A stretch of DNA of 64,000 nucleotides from Adineta ricciae (Eukaryota; Rotifera; Eurotatoria; Adinetida; Adinetidae), in assembly GCA_905250025.1 (NCBI GenBank), contig CAJNOJ010000013.1:682001-746000 (forward strand), given 5' to 3'. Of this stretch, positions 12,844 through 26,249 are shown piece by piece. Position 1 is the stretch's first letter; the number at the start of each line of letters is the position of its first letter. A program made the translations under genes and the position numbers. Under the pieces are notes generated by a model, which was not told where the DNA came from, searched no databases, and saw only the letters and a program-made list of their open reading frames with translations.

Positions 12844-15800
12844 TTATCGTGAAAGATAATATTTACTCCGTACTATCTTAGGGTTTCGTTTGCTATTCGC
12901 TTTAGTCGTTTCATTGAATTGACTCAACGTTGTTGGCTCGTCATCAGGGTCATCGGAATCTCTACAAGTGAAAACAGTCGTCAAACATAATTCGGAAGAT
13001 AGAAATAGATTATTTACGGTGCTCGGATTGTCATAGTTGCACGATGCTGTAAATGCCGACGATGAGCATATGCTGGATGATCTAACGAAGCGCTTCGTTG
13101 CTTCATTTCAGCTAAATTACATCAAATGAGTTACTCAATTAAGTTATAGTACCATTAGCATACCTCGACGTTGTTCTGTCTGTTGTGTAACACAACTTTT
13201 TATCGTATCGATCCATTTAACACTTGTTTCCTCGGCTTTGTCTCCGTTGGAAGAGTTATTTGGAAGCTAGACAACAAAACCTGTCATCATGTTCATTAAA
13301 GAAACCTAACATACTTGAATAATATATGACCAATCTTTGAGTAAAAGTTCAAACTTATTTCGATCATTTTTCGGGTGTGTACAAACAGCAATGTCAATAA
13401 TCTAAACATATCATTCCCTTTTCAAATCTCTTGCTTTCTGTAGTTTAGTTTACTCGAATTAGTTCTTTGAATTGATATTGTACGGATTTTCCGTTTCCTT
13501 CGTCTTTTTTCTTACATAACAGAATATCTCGGTCGAATAAGAACATGTCTCTTGTACTCGTTTTTGTCCGCGTATAGACTGTTCCACGGCGTTTCTCTTT
13601 GGATATTAAACAGTTTTCACCACGTAGATGTACTCGACCTAATGTGTTCAGATTGTCCTATATCATAAGAGTTAATCAAAGATGAAATCGGTAGAAAACG
13701 AGAATTTCAACATACAGGGTAACCAACGATTTGTGTTGAGTGCATAACATCGTTTAGATCGGATAAGATATTGAGCATGACGCGAAGAGCTGCTTGTAAA
13801 TGCAAACATTCTTGTTCATTACGTGTGTATTTAATTGTTTCCTATTGTTTGAAATAGAGGGGAGAGTTAGTGAGTGGAAAATGGAAAAAACTTTCTTTAC
13901 TTTGAGTAGAAGTTGATATTGGGTTATTCGTTGAATTGGTTTTAACAAATATGAATCTAGTGGAAGACGATGACCGAGAGACTGTTGGATTTTCTAGAAT
14001 AAACGCAATTTTACTAAGATTAAGTGCAAATGTTTAGAAATCATACCGTGAAGAATGGGTGTCCAGCACAAAACTGTTCCCAAATACGTTCTGACTGAGA
14101 TTTATTGAGCACATATTGTTCATACAGTTTAAAGTTTGATTTCTAAAGAAAACATCAGTGATAATCGACTATGATAACAATTGACAAGTTTGATTAAATC
14201 TATAGAAACTATTTCGCTTAAAGTCTTCTCTCCGATAAATCATTGTTACAACACATGTTGTTACTTACATTCTTCATAGTTATTTCTATCAGACAGCTGT
14301 TAACCTTCCTTCAACGCATACGACGTCATATCGGTTATCGAACTCCGATCAAGGTTTGTTTGACACTGCTCGAAGGAGATCTTTCGAGTTCGCATACTGA
14401 CACATTTCTATATCTCACGATCTTTGACTTTTACAGAGCACAACAATGTTGTTGTAAAGTAAAAAGTAAAAAGTCTTTGAAGACAAGAGATGTAAATATC
14501 AAGTTACATTACATTGAGAAATCAAATTGTGCTGGATCTATTGATAACCATCAAATGTATATCGAATAACAAGCCTTATACAATCTAGAATGTCTTTAAT
14601 CTATCTTCACTTCGTACATTTGAAATTCAATTGTGTTTTCTTCATCAATTGTAACATATATGTATGATATTTAAGTATCAGATGTTAAATCTGACGATAG
14701 ATCGTAAATCTTAATTGCTCTATTGAATATTCAAGCATGACGGGAGACGAGAGAGACAAAACGAAAAGTAAGTAGAACTTTCTCGATAAGGTCATTCTCT
14801 TTCTAGTTCGCGAAAATATTTACCCGTTTGATAAAACATGCAGCTATAGCACTGCCAATTGAGCATGTATTTGTTATTGATGGATCATCATAGATCTGTT
14901 GGAGATCGCGAAGAAAGGATCTAAATCGTATCGAAAGACATAAGTAATCAAGTAAAAGATCCGGTTGTTTTACGTAGCATGAAATGCATAGATATCAGGT
15001 AAATTGGAAAAGAGGACTGATTTATTCTGTATAATTGCAGGTGGTAAATATCGATAGCGTTCTGGCTCATCGAATTTGATCATATAACCCTGAGAGAAGA
15101 AAAAAGAGATTTCCCATGAACTCGCACAGAGCGTAAATTCATGCTTACTTCAATAATTGTGCGTAATTCTTCGACATAGACTTGTTCAGTAACTAACAAT
15201 TCAGTAACAACATGCCTAGATTGTAATACACATAGATGATCTCCATACTCTCATCTCATGCGAATCCTACCGTTGTTTCTTATCCATTTTTGCATTGTGT
15301 GTAATCATACATTCACTAGCTGTTGTACTGTTGTTATTATTCGATGACGACGATGATGACGATAGGTTATGATCATTATCCGCCGATGTCAAATGTTCAT
15401 TCATTTGTTGCTGTAGAAGAGACGTTGTTGTTCCAATAAGATTAAGAGATTCAGTTTGTTGAAGTGGTAATGGATGCACGCGTTGGACAGGTCGATTGAT
15501 TGGCAAAGCTAAACGTCGGAGTTGTTCACAACGTTTTTCACATAAATCGCGAACGTCATTGACACGATTGAAGACTTGATTAATCATTGACTAAAACGGA
15601 AAACCCATCGTTACTATGTAATCGAGTCTGTTTATTTTCCAAGCTTTGGGTTAGAACTACACACATGGAGATCTCCTGTGGTGTAGCTGTTTGATATTTT
15701 GCATTCTGTCATCCATACAATCTAATTAATCTCAAAGCCTAGAGTCTGACAGTCATTGCCATCAAATGCTCATTAGAATTATCAATGCGGTTGTCAGAAG

Positions 15801-18565
15801 AAATCGATTATTAAATTTGATCCTCAAAAACAAAGATTCCAAAGGCCACATGATACGAAAGAGTATAGGTCGTTCGTTTTGAAATCGAAAACTCTAATCT
15901 ATCACTTACACGAAGTGGCTCGGGTGTTGATGTGTGTTGTAATTCGTCTAGATTAATTGTTGACAAATCGGAAAGAAAGTTTTCTAATTCTGTAAGTGAA
16001 CGACTAGCTTTATCATTGGATAGATGGATTGGATGCATGGCTAACATATCTTTACCACGTGTACACCAATCGTTAATCTAAAGATAATATGAATAATAAA
16101 TACATAAGAAAAACTCGATTCATGTTTCTTTGCTTTACTGATTCAAGTTTATCAATATACGTTCGTAATAGTTTCAGGTTATGTCGTTTTTCATCGATTT
16201 GTCCCGTCAGATTTCTTTTCATCTCGTCTAATTCTTGACATTTCGGCTCAATGGAATCAATGCCATAAGCCATCGATTGTTGTTTCTGTTGTTCCATAAT
16301 CAGATCAAGGCCATCATTTGCCAGGAGGGTAGCTTGACTGATCATAGTCTATAGTGTTATATATAATACGCATGTATATCGAGATGATAGAATAACATGA
16401 AATGATATTATTACTTGCGTACGTTGTGAAAGGTCATCAAGTTGGATCAATGTTTGATCGATTTCTTCTCGTATAGTAGTGTTATTATCAGTTCGATAGC
16501 ATTCAAATCGAAGTAAACTCGTGTTGATATCTGGTAATTGACTAAGATTGTTATGTAATTGGATAAAGGTGCATTGAACTTCTTTGAAACGCTGTTCGAA
16601 ATGACGCAGAGCAAGGCAACGATTCAGTCGAGCTTCATGAAGACACCAAAATTGTTGGAGAATGCATTCGCTATTGTCCACATGTGTTAAAGCGCTAGTC
16701 AAAGAAAAAAAACATCGAAGATTTCTTTCTTAGATAAACCAACGAAGAATAACAATTCTTGTATAAACAAAAAATATCATCATATTTCATTTTTTCTGTC
16801 TCGTGAATGACAACAGATTACTCGACAAAATGACACACTTACTTAGCGCAAGCGCGAGCATGAGCTGCTTGATCCGGTGCTAATGAGAGATCGTGAATTT
16901 CATTGACTTCGTCAGCGAAATGATTTGGGATGGATGCAGTTGCTTTGTGCTGTTGTCGAATGATGCACAAGAGTGAATGACCCCAGCTAGAACAAGTATC
17001 GAAGGACACAATGTAACAAAAGTATGCACAAAATCAACAAAGTAATATAAAAAGAATGATGATGATCATCATCATGTAGACGCAGTCATCTTGTCGATGC
17101 AAAGAGAAAAAAAGAAAGAGCAGCGCATCGAGTAATGTATTAGATATGTACACCTTTCTCGTTTTCTTCTTCTTTTTCTTTCGTTTTGTGCATATATATA
17201 TATGTCGACTCGACAATAAATACTTCAGATGTCTAGCAGATCTATACACTCGAAATAACGGTGATGAATTGTTCTTATTTGATAAAAGTAAACTCAAAGA
17301 TCATTGATCATTTAAAATGCATTTGATATGTTCATTTGAAATAACATCAAAACATAACGAAAAGGACGTCTTACGTTTTAATCCGTAGTAATTCTTGTTC
17401 GAGTTCGGTTTTTTGGGTGGAATGTTGAAGCAGTAGCTGCTGTGTCGAATCCACCGCGTTAGGAAACTCGATTTCATCGCATTGTTTGATAAAAACGAGA
17501 AGCATTTCGCTTAGTTCATGAATTGATTGAGTTAATTTTTCAATTGCCTAAGAACAAAAACGAGAATCTCGATTGGAAATTTTAATCTCTCTTGATTACC
17601 GCTCGCCGTTCAATCCATTCAAATAGACGAAAATCGATCGTACCGCCTAAATCTTTTGATAATTGACTTGCATCTAAATGCTCATGAAGCTCTGCTAATG
17701 TCCGACAAACGATCAACTATACGCATGAAGAATAAGAACAAAAAAGAATTTCTAAGTATTGATTGAATGAAATTTAACATACACGATGAATACAGGTTAT
17801 TTCATTGAGAATAGTAATACGAGAAAGGGCTCGTTGCATCCAGGAATTTGGACGGAGAAGGTAAATGCATTGAATTGAGTATGGAAAGTATTCCTATAAA
17901 ACATTCATTTCATTAGAAAGAAGCGAACTATTACGCTTCACATATGGTAATTCAATGTGCTGAAGGTACACGATAGAGAAGTTCATCATTGCCTCAAACG
18001 TCAGATTTGTATTAAGAAATGTAAAACAGATATTATTCTCTCGAGCGAGATTGAGTAAACATGGAGGAAATGGAAGGAAAACCTTTCGACCGTGTTTTAT
18101 GACGATTATTCTCTTTCCTAGTGTGGTGAGTCGTACCTCGATATAGGATAAGACTGCCTTCACTGCCATCCATCGATCCGATCGTCGATCAATAATAAGA
18201 ACAAAGCCAAGCTGTCGTTCATGTTCACTATTCATAGAAGTCCAATCATCTGATGAAGTCCAGGTGGTTCACTTACCTTGGCACTTGAGTTAAATATGAC
18301 ACAAGTTTTTTATACTTCTCTTGTGTTAATTCAATTTGAGGATTGTCCGGAAATGTCAAAATTGGTGAATTTTGATGTGTACCACCAGTAGCGAATGCCA
18401 GTTTTTCTCGTAATATGTCAGCCGTTGATAGGACGTTCAACGACGTTTCCTGATGTACATGTTCTATTTAAAAACAAAAAGAAGTAAAAATTTGAAGATC
18501 AATTTAAATCATTCACCTAAAGTTAGATAGAAATCTAACAATTCGTGACGTTTATATAAATTCAT
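12844..18565 (-). CDS. Dbl/MCF2L-like Rho guanine nucleotide exchange factor (Sec14-spectrin-DH-PH)
   Basis: Activates Rho-family GTPases by GDP release, at the membrane side of the actin cytoskeleton. The domain order follows the MCF2/MCF2L family. The N-terminal CRAL-TRIO/Sec14 region is read from ADILREKLAFATGG, LTFPDNP and LGFVLIIDRRSDRW (about 17.9-18.45 kb). Spectrin-like helical repeats follow, spread over exons at 15.8-17.9 kb. A low-complexity Ser/Asn segment is at about 15.27-15.59 kb. The DH domain contains TEQVYVEELRTIIE, DEPERYRYLPPAI and SYLLKPIQRITQYQLLLK (13.7-15.2 kb). The PH domain contains DMFLFDRDILLCKKK and FELLLKDWSYII (13.2-13.6 kb). The C-terminal tail is basic and acidic, ending KYYLSR. 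The start ATG at 18565 is preceded in frame by a stop, so it is favoured. About 20 exons are implied and not all boundaries were fixed. No frameshift was seen in the domains read. A small acidic frame further upstream (18961-19134) might be an alternative first exon, but it does not join in frame. Confidence 0.85.
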
Positions 18566-18686
18566 TACAGACAATTAGATGAACTCAAGTGATTGTGAGC
18601 TGTACGATAGACTGTCTCAATAAAACAAGGATGTTTACTCAGGAAAACAAACAAGAGGAAAAAGCCACCGCGAGTAGTCGTCTTCA

Positions 18687-18727
<41 letters not shown>

Positions 18728-21565
18728 ATATATGTATGATAGTCAATCGTCTTCGACACGCGAGTAATTACGTATAGTACGTGCGATGAACAATGTCTAT
18801 CGTCGTTGATGGATTACAAAAAGGACACGAGAACGAATGATGACACAAGAGATTTATCAGAGATAAATATTCGATTTTCTTCCTCTTTCATTTTTTTCAA
18901 TTAAAAAGAAAGGACAGTCGGTCTCTTCTTTTTCCCTTACTGAACTAAACTAGATTAAAGTTAAATACCATCATTTAGTTCATTGATACTATAATTTGAT
19001 TCAATGATGTCAAAATCCGATCGATCACTCCGATTATCAGATTCACTTGGTTTTTTCGTCATTGTTGAGTTGTCCGATTCTTGTGCGTCGTTTCGAACAG
19101 TCGAGAATGGCGATCCCGTTGGATTATCAGTCATTTTGTATCGTTTGAAACACAAATTTATCTTAAAGTATACCCAGCTGGTGCAGACAATCGTCGGAAA
19201 AGGAGAGGAAGAAAAAGGCGAAGTGACGAGTCACTAAAGAAACTACTTGGCAAAAGGGCAAAAAAGGGAGTGAAGTAAAGAAACGTATATATGTGTGTGT
19301 GCAGTGAAATAGACGATTATTATGCTGAAGTATGAGTATAGTCTTAGCAGTTAATACATTCAAATGTCGCGTCGTGATACTCTCGTATGCGGAAAAAAGA
19401 AAATGAAGAAAAGAAAGATGGAACAATAGATTGTATTAAAAGAAAGAACCAGATTGGAAATAGGAGAATTTATTTAACAATTTCCTGTTCGATGTTTTAT
19501 ATCGACCAAGAAACGTTTCTATATTAACTGGTTTTTTCTCTTCAATTACGTAATGTTAAACATACGTATACTGAACAGATGGTGCTTTCTAATTCTCAGC
19601 GTTACGAGTGATTTCCTTTCAAACATAAGTATGAACAAATCATTTCTCCTACGCTTTTTTTTTATGATTAATCGAACTCTATCATAAAAACTGGCCACAG
19701 ATGATTCTCTATCTTGCTGTTGCTTATTGAAGAAAGCCCCTTGTCATTTAATTATAGATACATATGTGTATGCGTCTTAATATCTCTACCTTGATCTGTC
19801 TGTTGATATGACAATTAACCGTCCAAATCAAATCAAATCATTTTTTTAATTTTCATCCCAAGTGAATTTCAATGTCATCTGACATAAGATTATGCATAAT
19901 TCATTTTGTTGAGCAAAAAATCCCGAGCTCGAGTCTTTGTCCTTTCCTACCTGATGAGCCGTGCGTTGTATTAATAAATATAGCTGAGTGATCGAATGAG
20001 AAATGCTTGATTAATGAAGTATTATTAGGAAGAATTTTTTGTAATGAGACATCCATGATAACGTAGAGTTTTGTTTAAAAGTTTGCTCACGCACTTGTTC
20101 TATTTCGTTCGTAATCGAGTATCAATGAGCAAAGATTACTGTTGCCATATAAAAGCGAGGTGCCATACATTAATGCCATGATGAAAAGGGAAAGAGAGGG
20201 AGAGAGAGCAAGAAAAAGAAGTAAACTTTTCTCTCGACTTTTTTTACTCTCGTTCGTCGTTCTTTAAGATGAGCGCATACGAACACGAGCACAGCTGTGA
20301 TCGTTGAGCGCTACTGAACATGATGACGATTCAAAGAATAAAGGAGGAAGAAGAAAACGAGTGGAGCTACACTAGAACAAAAAGAAGAAGACGAAGAAGA
20401 AGAGAAAAAAAAGAAAGTAACTCGAAAGACTGATCGCTTACTACACATACATTTTGTGACTTGATGCAGAAAGGCATTCTTTCTTATCGATGACTATACG
20501 TTCTATTTTGTACTAGCATCGATGCATGTCACGATAGAATGAATGGACTCGCCGATTTCATAACGTCGGTGTATCGAAGTGAAAAGGTCAAATCACTGTT
20601 GATTTTTATAAGAGTAAAGAATAAAAGAATGAAATCAATTCGACAAGTTTGCTTTCTGCTCATTACAATCAGTCCTATCTGACATGTGTTTTTACATTGA
20701 GTATCATCATCGCGATGCGAAGTTCTATTCCCATAAATACATTATCATCAGTGTAATCGAATTCACTTAATCTGATTCGAGAACGAGAAAAAAAACTGAC
20801 GAACACAATTGTGTCTTGATAAACATTCATTATTTCGAAGACGACCGATTTATTGCCAACGAAACGGCACTTGTCACAATTTCGGAAAGAGCATTTTCAT
20901 CTGATAGTATTACAAGAAATCGTGTACTCATCCGAACGATTCAGAGAAATATTCGAATGCATGTAGCTATACAAGAAATCCTTCGCTATTGTTAAAAACA
21001 AATCATCGTAAATCGAAGGTTACAGAAAGAAAAAAAATGCAGGATTTGTTCTGATTAAGTTTTATTCTAAAAAATCAGTTCCCGTACAACAAAATCGATT
21101 TTCTTCACGATGTTAATTTTGAAAGATGGATTGGGGTCTGTCCCCTTCGTCATCAAATCATTCATCAGACATTGAGTGAAACAATATTCTTCCTCTTTGT
21201 CAATGGGATTAAATAAAGATGACTGCTCTTTAAATTTATCAATTAGTTTCTTTTTTTGTAGAAGTGAGAGAGAAAGTGCACAACAAAAAAATAAAACATT
21301 TTCAGTCGTAGATCCGGTTTCAATGCCAAATTTTTGTGTAGAAATTGATGTTGAAAATATTTAATAAATATTTTCGAACGCCCCTTTTTTACTGATAGTC
21401 ATTCAATATCGAAATCAAAACATATTATTTCGATATTTTTGTAATTTAAAACCCACGTAATAACAATTTTTAATGCGATATACATGTTATTAGCAGATAT
21501 TCCGATATAAAAGCATCCGCACTGGCACCGAAAATCATTTTTTAGTTTTCGAAATTCAACGAAGA
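18566..21565. other. Intergenic stretch upstream of the RhoGEF and EGF genes
   Basis: Likely holds the divergent 5' regions of the RhoGEF (minus) and the EGF-like gene (plus). It contains a long CT/GA microsatellite and a GA-rich tract at about 20190-20420. At about 18961-19134 (minus) there is a 57-codon Ser/Asp-rich frame that starts with ATG and ends at a good splice donor (GATG before gtattt). It may be a 5' exon of an alternative transcript. Nothing else could be supported. Confidence 0.5.
18694..18723. repeat. CT microsatellite
   Basis: About 30 bases of nearly perfect CT repeats just upstream of the RhoGEF coding start. A polymorphic, promoter-proximal tract of this kind is common in animal genomes. 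Confidence 0.9.
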
Positions 21566-22869
21566 ATGAAAACTGTTATTGTTCTCATTGTCGCACTGTA
21601 CTTCACATCAACACACGCCGCTGGTGATAAAAATTGTTATTGTTACGTATATGTTTACTCATTTTGATATGCTCTTGTAGACTGTAGTACTAATCCCTGT
21701 GGAATAGCAGGTTATTTCAATGAAACACGAGGTTATCGATGCCTCCAAGTGGGCGCCAGTGCTTTATGTACATGCCCTGGACATAAATACACGTTCGACA
21801 GACCATGTCGTAAGTAAATATGAGAATAAAAGCTTAAAACAAAGATTCTTTATTAATAGGTCTTTGTGGTAACCAAAATGCTAGTGAGGATGCCTGCACA
21901 AATAGCAACGGAAATTTAATACTGTGTCTCGAAAGTGATGACTGTGGAACATCATTCTCTTGTCTGTGCAACGACACGGCGGGAAATAGTGTACAGACAA
22001 CGAACGCTGACTGTGGTCAGTTATTCTACGAATGACATGTCTTCCTTTCTACATACTGATTGTTTGTTGAACTTTTCTTACAGATTTAACTAAACCATTA
22101 CAATGTTCGTCAACAACAAATCCAGGAACGGGTCCATCGCCATGTCTACATGGTGGTGTCTATTCCGGCGGCATCTGTCATTGTCCAAGCGGTTATGGTG
22201 GAGCAGTTTGTCAGAATCGCGATGGTAAAGCGCTTTGTATTCAACTGAGGAAAACCTTTACTTGCTCCTACCATTTGATTTTCAGACCATAATTTATGTG
22301 AGAGAGTCACATGTAAAACCGGCTTTTGTGCCACTCAACCTCCTCAAGGTCCTCATCAAGCAGTTTGTCTCTGTCCTTATGGCACATGGGGAGAATATTG
22401 TGAAATGAAAGGTACAGATTTGCGTGAAACTTCTCATCACAAATAACACACATAATTTACTTGTAGGAACACCGGGCTTTTGTTTATCAGGTTTATGTTT
22501 AAATAACGGAGCATGTCAGGAGAATGTTATCGGATCGACACGATTCGCTTATTGTAAATGTGCACCAGGTTTCAATGGTACCAAATGTGAATCTAGTATG
22601 TATTTACATATATGTCTCTATTACAACAACCAATTACTATTTAATTCAGATTATTTCTCTTGCGCTTCTGCTGGCTTCTTTCAAGACACTTATATGCATG
22701 AACAAGGCAAATATTTCGAATGTAGAACTGTTACTGGAGGTGAGCAAAACTTGACATTCTGTATATACACGTATTATCCTCTTTTGCATTCGTAGGATTA
22801 CGTGCCGAAGAAAGATCATGTCCAAAAGGACTTCGCTTCAATGCGACCAGCCGACTATGCTTAATATAA
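21566..22869 (+). CDS. Secreted EGF-like multidomain protein with degenerate chitin-binding (CBM14-like) C-terminus
   Basis: A predicted extracellular protein. Exon 1 encodes a classical signal peptide (KTVIVLIVALYFTSTHA). Single cysteine-rich modules on separate short exons follow: DCSTNPCG with CTCPGHKY, then LCGNQNAS, then CLHGGVYSGGICHCPSGYGG, then CKTGFCATQ with CLCPYGTWGEYCE, then SGLCLNNGACQE with CKCAPGFNGTKCE. Most look like EGF repeats. The last two exons form a peritrophin-A-like module beginning YFSCASAGFF and ending CPKGLRFNATSRLCLI before the stop. The module keeps only four of the usual six cysteines. A polyadenylation signal (AATAAA) lies about 90 bases downstream. The same layout recurs on the opposite strand at 56497-58541, so the two are paralogues. 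Its role is unknown; an extracellular coat, mucus or gut-lining function would be a guess. Confidence 0.8.
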
Positions 22870-24063
22870 AACAAGTGATCCAACAATGAAGATCCTTCTA
22901 CGAACGAACGAACGAAATGTTTTCTTTTTTCTTTCTTTGCTTGCAAGTTTTTAATCGTATTAATAAAAACGAATATTCACTTTTGATTGATAAATAGCAG
23001 AGGAGACTTTGATATAATATATCGGTATATCGACGAAGAGTGAAGTAATTAAACTTGAAGAGTGAATTGAAGGTAGGCGAAAAATTGCATACGCATGAAG
23101 ACACTTCACGCTCGATTAACTTTTATGTCATAAAAGAATATGTAATCCCGGTTATATCAAATGTTCAGTCAGAACTTTTATTTCTCTTAGCATTGTCATA
23201 TATTTATTCAGATTCAAAGCATTCAGGAAAAGTCAAATTCGAGAAGAAGCAACCGTCTTCCCGTTCAGCATAATTCGATCCTAATATGCTACAGTTTTCA
23301 GATTCGATAGGATGCATTTTGTACTATTTCGCCTATCGCAATCGTAAAAACCACTGAAAACGTGATATAAGTTGAGCTTCGCGGAAAGTTTTCCAGGGCG
23401 ATTAAATTAAGCCTCCTCCCTACCCGGGCTTTTCAATGTTATGGAAAAAAAAGAACTTCGATAACGGTGGTGTTTTTTAGGACATATATAGTACAAGATC
23501 TCTCGAGGAGGCAATTATGGAAAACCTCATTTTTCGTTGGATGCTCTCATCGAGCGTGAATTGTCTTGGAATGTCAAGCAAGCCTTTGTCTGACTTTAGT
23601 GCTTTCTCAAAATAAACTTATTAGAAGTACATATGAACTATCGATGAAATCATATATGGTATGAATAACAAACGTAGTTCAAGGACGACGACCTTGTGTC
23701 AGATTTTTCCTATTCAGATGATGTTCACGAATTTCTCGTTTCGCTCCTCTGTCAATGGAAATGTGCGAATAAGCGATGATGTCTCTAGGATCATGACTTT
23801 CATCAAAATCCTACAGATTCATTCCGACTAATCCAACTTATTTGTTTACAATACTAAAGGATGATTACAAGGTTCCTATTGATATTCCAGCAATGTAACT
23901 CACATTACAGATATCGAATGAATACAGGATATATTTATCCAACAAAGTAAAATACATTATATATTTTAAAATCATCGTTACTGGCTAATATACATGAAAA
24001 AGAAGAAGAATGCTCAACTAGAAACAACGATTAAATAAACAAAATCAGTTCGATCCGGTTTAT
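22870..24063. other. Intergenic, convergent 3' ends
   Basis: Lies between the 3' ends of the EGF-like gene (plus) and the third nuclear receptor (minus). An AATAAA element near 22962 fits polyadenylation of the EGF-like gene. The frame at 23055-23273 has no recognisable content. Nothing else was seen. Confidence 0.5.
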
Positions 24064-25381
24064 TTATATCAAATGTAGGACAGATTGCATTATCATGTGT
24101 AATCGATCAACTTGCACCGAACATTCGATAATATCATAAATTTCATTGGTTAGATTTTGCAATTGAAGGAATGTCGTTATAATTTTCATGTAAACCAATG
24201 CGGCCTGTCCGTAATCGTCATCATACTTTTCACTAACATAAAGCCAAATCAGTTGGGTATATTCATCGTATGTATATCGAGCCATTTGTCTCGAATGATC
24301 ATTCATTTGACCAGCATCATATAAAGACTTTCTGGTAAGTAACGACGAAGAAAAAAGTAAAACGACAAAGAACAAGACTAATAATTTATTATCATCAGGC
24401 ATATTATAACTGAATAATGAATAAGTATATGAGATTTTCTCGTTAATATTGTGCAAACCAGGATGATGGAAATAAATTCGTGTTTTCGTAGTTGTGCTGA
24501 GTAAATGTATGAACATCGGTAGAAGAACTTTCGTATTATTTTTCAAAAGAATTAGTCGATCATCGACTGGTAATTGTTGAAATTGAGACAAATGTTTGGA
24601 GAACGTGATTAAAGATGAAACAGGTATACAATATTGATTTAGTCCATCGGTTACATCGTAATTAAGATCCAGACGAAATTCATCTGAAATCACTTCGCGT
24701 ACGCTTTCAAGAAAGATTTCGCATATCAGATCTGTTTGATCGTCGCATGAATAGGACGATGATGAAGAATAGATTGGTTCTTTACGACAGTTCGTATAGA
24801 CCTACGAATGAATAAGTCAATCAGGAAGAGATGAAATCTTTTTCGAACTCACTTTTTGGTTTTTTCGTTGTTCTTTTTCTTGTTGTTGTTGTTGACATTT
24901 TTTCAATTTTTGACGTCGATTCTCTTCGACTAATGCACGATGTCGCTGATTCTGTTCTTCGGTTCGAATCCGTTCTTTAACCATACCCATTTCAAAACAT
25001 TTTCGTAGGCGACATGCCGTACATTGCCGGCGTGATCGTTCATCAATTCTACAATCACCTGACGCGCGACAAACGAATTGATGCTAGAAGAAATGATTTT
25101 GCAATTGTAATTTTGCTTGAAATAAACAACTCACCAATGGCTTAACGCCATTTCGTCGAAAGAATGCTTTGCATGATGAACACTAAAATCAAATTCATTG
25201 ATATATAAAAATATCTATCATGAGTATTTACTGTCATGACGTCAAAATTAATCCCGGATGATCTCGCGCCACAGATAGAACAAAGGCCAAGTTGTCCATA
25301 TTTTCCCTTATTGTTTAGTGAAATTGATAGCGAATCCGAGAAGTCGCTGGCATCTTGAGAAATCGTGTCGTAATCATCCAT
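24064..25381 (-). CDS. Nuclear hormone receptor with canonical DNA-binding domain
   Basis: A nuclear receptor-type transcription factor. Exon 1 starts MDDYDTISQD and carries the first half of finger one (CSICGARSSGINFDVMT). The next short exon gives CSSCKAFFRRNG. The third gives the second finger with regular spacing (C-x5-C-x9-C-x2-C: FVCRASGDC through CTACRLRKCFEMGM), then a Gln/Lys-rich hinge. The final long exon is a helical ligand-binding region containing SKHLSQFQQLPVDDRLILLKN, the best match to the helix 3-5 signature of the family. It ends MQSVLHLI. Unlike the two receptors at 2-8 kb, all eight zinc-binding cysteines are present, so it is a useful local comparator. It is too diverged for a subfamily name. 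Confidence 0.85.
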
Positions 25382-26249
25382 ATTCGAATTTATCGTTAGC
25401 AAGATAGAAATACGATGAATCTGAAATACGAACGAGAAAAGTTCTTTGCATATGAACAAGCTAATAAGGTCAGCGAATGCTCGATAGAATGTGATTTAAC
25501 ATCTTGAAGAGAAAAACACGCATTTATTTCAAGTGCTCGCTCGTATTTTCGTGAGAGGAAGAGAAAGAGGAAAAAAAAGGTACATGTGTTCTTTTAATCG
25601 ATTTCGCTATGCCTACTCAGTTTCAATCATACATGCCTGGTTAATGTCGAAGCAGGAAATAGTGAAAAAGAAAATCGAGAGAGTAGCAATCGCAATGTGA
25701 AAGTTACAGGTAGCAATGATGAATGCGTCTTAGCTTTTGGTTAATACGAATCTAGATAGACTACAAATACGTTTCGAGTTCTATTTTCGAATGTTGACAA
25801 ATGTGCCCATATTTTCTAAGCCGAGCCGGCCGTTTCTTCTCATTTTTCTCTCGACAAAAGCAATAGAAAAGGGAAAAAACTACCGAAAGTATGTTTGCTA
25901 TTGACGTCAGCCTCTTCGAGAGAAGAACTTAACGATAAAAAGAAAAAAAAACATCCATCGTATTTCTTTCCTCCGCACAAAAAAAACAGAACGTGAAACG
26001 AGTACCCAAGATAGGGGTTACGCGTCCAAATAACCTTCATTTCTCAAAGCGTTCTCTTTCAGCGTAATGTGCTTCATTATATAACTAATATCGTGAGATA
26101 CATAAACCAGCTTTAAGTCATAATTTTTTTATTATTATTTTCTTTGTTAAATCTCGAATAATTACTGACATTAATATAAACACATAGAGAGAAATAGGTC
26201 GATAGAGTGATGGCACGAAAACAAACACAAACGAAACATAAAAATGCTG
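25382..26249. other. Intergenic
   Basis: Between the start of the third nuclear receptor and the 3' end of villin, both on the minus strand. It presumably holds the receptor's 5' region. A minus-strand frame at 25840-26040 is low-complexity and not supported. No repeat or RNA gene was seen. Confidence 0.5.

Noticed and set aside
24940..24985. GGTTCGAATCC sequence resembling a tRNA B box
   Set aside because: It lies inside a coding exon of the third nuclear receptor. No matching A box or cloverleaf could be drawn.
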